The position numbers were made by a program, and so were the translations under genes. DNA of 64,000 nucleotides, taken from the NCBI RefSeq assembly GCF_001281315.1, contig NZ_CP012479.1:1488001-1552000 (forward strand). Direction: 5' to 3'. How positions within the stretch are numbered: position 1 is the first letter of the stretch; each line of letters opens with the position of its first letter. The DNA is from Arthrobacter sp. ERGS1:01. Its GTDB lineage: Bacteria > Actinomycetota > Actinomycetes > Actinomycetales > Micrococcaceae. The notes under the pieces are model-generated. The model saw only the letters and a list, made by a program, of their open reading frames with translations. It was not told the origin of the DNA and ran no database searches. This document shows positions 62,611 to 64,000 of the stretch, piece by piece.

Positions 62611-63684
62611 TTAGTTGTCCCAGAACGGGTAGTCGGTGTATCCGGCCGCCCCGTCGGTGTAGAACGTTGCGGCGTCGGGTGCGTTCAGCGGCAGCCCGTC
62701 CCGCCAGCGGCGCACCAGGTCGGGGTTGGCCAGCGCAGGCCTGCCCACGACCACGGCGTCCGCCCAGCCGTTGCCGGCCACGTCCAGGGCGTCCTGGAGC
62801 GTGGTGACGGTGCCGAAGCCGGTATTCAGCAGCACGGGACCGGCAAAGCTGCTGCGCAGGTCCCGGACCAGGGTGCCGGCCGGTTCGTGGTGCAGGATGC
62901 TCAGCCCGGCCAGGCCCAGCGGGGCAAGGCCTTCGGCGAGCGCCAGGTACGTGGCCCTGGCATCGGCGGGGTCTGTTTCCAGCGCGCCCTGGACGTTGTG
63001 TTCGGGGGAGATGCGCAGCCAGGTCCGGCCGGCGCCGATGGCGTCCGCCACGGCCGCGGCCGTCTCGATGACGAAGCGGGCGCGGTTCTCCGGGCTGCCG
63101 CCGTAACCGTCGGTGCGCAGGTTGCTGGACGGCGCCAGGAATTCATGCAAAAGGTAACCGTTGGCGCCGTGGAGTTCGACGCCGTCGAAGCCGGCCTCGA
63201 TGGCGCGGACTGAAGCGGTGACGAACTCCGCAACGATCCCCGGCAGTTCCTCGGTGCCCAGGGCATGGGGCACGGGGTAGGGCAGTTTGCCGTCATAGGT
63301 GCGGGTCACGCCGTCGATGGCGACCGCGCTGGGGGCCACCACCTGGTGCCCGCCGTTGGTCAGCGGGTGGGTGACCCGGCCGGAGTGCATGACCTGGGCG
63401 ATGATCCGGCCGCCATCGGCGTGGACGGCGTCGGTGACGCGGCGCCAGCCGGCGATCTGGGCGTCCGTGACCAGGCCGGGCTGTCGTACGAACGCCTGCC
63501 CGGCAAAGCTCGGGTAGACGCCCTCGGAGACAAGGAGACCCATCGACGCCCGCTGCCGGTAGTACTCGACGACGATGTCGCCGGGGACGCCGTCTTCGCC
63601 GGAACGGGAACGGGTCAGGGGCGCCATGACGAGCCGGTTGGGCAGCTGCAGTTCGCCAAGGGTGACGGGGGAAAACAAGTTCAA
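62611..63684 (-). CDS. Alkene reductase, Old Yellow Enzyme family
   Basis: A 357-residue FMN-dependent ene-reductase (NemA/OYE type) that reduces activated C=C bonds or nitro compounds with NADPH. Features: [20 protein letters not shown], the active-site pair in [15 protein letters not shown] (His and Asn), [13 protein letters not shown] and the FMN phosphate site LLNTGFGT with [14 protein letters not shown]. The start is TTG 63684 preceded by AGGAG at five bases, rather than an ATG at 63720. It precedes the oxygenase gene on the same strand. Confidence 0.92.
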   Translation of the reverse strand: MNLFSPVTLGELQLPNRLVMAPLTRSRSGEDGVPGDIVVEYYRQRASMGLLVSEGVYPSFAGQAFVRQPGLVTDAQIAGWRRVTDAVHADGGRIIAQVMHSGRVTHPLTNGGHQVVAPSAVAIDGVTRTYDGKLPYPVPHALGTEELPGIVAEFVTASVRAIEAGFDGVELHGANGYLLHEFLAPSSNLRTDGYGGSPENRARFVIETAAAVADAIGAGRTWLRISPEHNVQGALETDPADARATYLALAEGLAPLGLAGLSILHHEPAGTLVRDLRSSFAGPVLLNTGFGTVTTLQDALDVAGNGWADAVVVGRPALANPDLVRRWRDGLPLNAPDAATFYTDGAAGYTDYPFWDN

Positions 63685-63740
63685 GACGGCTCCTGGTGTG
63701 TAGGCGGGTTCGCCTGTCACAACGCGCCGTTCCCCCTGGG

Positions 63741-64000
63741 TTATTCCGGCCGGTCGAGTAGGTGCAGATCGGCGGGGGTGTCCACGTCGGCGCCGTCGGA
63801 AAGATCGGAACAGTCCACCACGTCCACGAGCTCCGGGTGGTTGCGCAGGAAGGGGCCGGCGCCCTTGTCCCCGCGGGCCGTTGCGGCCGCCGCACGGGCA
63901 AGCCCGGCATCGAAGAGGACCGGATGCCCGCGATCCAGCGGGGCGCCGGCCGCGGGACGGAAGCCGGCTGCCGTAATCCTGCCCGGCCGGTGCGCCGCGA
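63741..64000 (-). CDS. Nucleotidyltransferase, MobA/MocA-like, C-terminal fragment
   Basis: The frame is open from the right window edge to a TAA at 63743-63741; 86 residues are seen. GAPLDRGHPVLFDAGLARAA, GPFLRNHPELVDVV and DGADVDTPADLHLLD match the C-terminal part of Mo-cofactor cytidylyl/guanylyltransferases of the MocA type (GHPVLF and the DIDTPEDL-like end). MocA makes the molybdopterin cytosine dinucleotide that CoxL/XDH-type enzymes need, which fits the nearby cox-type operon. Confidence 0.75.
   Translation of the reverse strand, partial: AAHRPGRITAAGFRPAAGAPLDRGHPVLFDAGLARAAAATARGDKGAGPFLRNHPELVDVVDCSDLSDGADVDTPADLHLLDRPE

Noticed and set aside
1..64000. CRISPR arrays, tRNA and rRNA genes
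   Set aside because: No regularly spaced direct repeats, no tRNA T-loop with matching arms and no rRNA-like stretch were found by eye. A tRNA scan would be decisive.

Overview
The window is high-GC DNA from an actinobacterium, most likely a member of the Micrococcaceae (Arthrobacter group). This is inferred from the homodimeric AceE, frequent GTG/TTG starts, CoxI/XdhC and CoxE/CoxD-type molybdenum-enzyme genes, and dense ATGA-coupled operons. No rRNA, tRNA or CRISPR array was recognised.

Layout. 0-5.5 kb: the end of a molybdenum hydroxylase large subunit, a GNAT acetyltransferase, a secreted IPT/TIG protein and a NarL/NarX-type two-component pair. 5.6-7.1 kb: a short threonyl-tRNA synthetase lacking its N-terminal domains, behind what reads as a complete threonine attenuator (Thr-rich leader peptide, mutually exclusive hairpins, terminator). 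7.2-12.8 kb: ArsR/MFS pair, CsbD and GlsB stress proteins, a SigB/F-type sigma factor coupled to two small ORFs, a divergent LuxR regulator and a MazG-like enzyme. 12.8-22.3 kb: small metabolic and regulatory genes, including two TetR genes with palindromes over their start codons, an aminoglycoside phosphotransferase-like gene and a PadR/DUF1048 operon, plus gene remnants. 22.4-33.5 kb: an accessory zone with a dead serine recombinase, an intact IS3-family element, orphan small proteins, several GNATs and decayed genes. 33.6-36.4 kb: aceE. 36.4-45 kb: a purine/ureide catabolic region with NCS1 permease, hydantoin/allantoin racemase, SDR, NCS2 xanthine/uracil permease, uricase, HIU hydrolase, OHCU decarboxylase, peroxiredoxin and a TauE exporter. 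45-50 kb: ohr/ohrR and a heterodimeric ABC exporter. 50-52.2 kb: small housekeeping genes. 52.2-60 kb: a co-directional cox-type operon (coxD-coxE-coxI-coxS-coxL-coxM-coxG order) whose large subunit has AYRGAGR instead of the CO-dehydrogenase signature. 60-64 kb: DUF1684, a 2-oxoglutarate/Fe(II) oxygenase, an Old Yellow Enzyme and a partial Mo-cofactor nucleotidyltransferase.

How the genes fit together. The purine genes form a route from xanthine/urate uptake through urate, 5-hydroxyisourate and OHCU to allantoin, with ureide uptake and racemisation beside it. Uricase makes H2O2, and a peroxiredoxin and an OhrR/Ohr system lie next door. Four 15-bp sites resembling TTTCGNATNNTGRAA sit in the aceE/permease, uraD and bcp/TauE promoter regions, suggesting a small local regulon. 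The cox-type operon supplies a complete Mo-hydroxylase with its maturation proteins.

A caution: sigma factor, MFS transporter, SDR, uricase, an ABC subunit and a kinase-like remnant are each broken by loss of one base, nearly always within C/G runs of three to five. This looks more like sequencing/assembly error than biology. They are listed as pseudogenes because that is what the sequence as given encodes.
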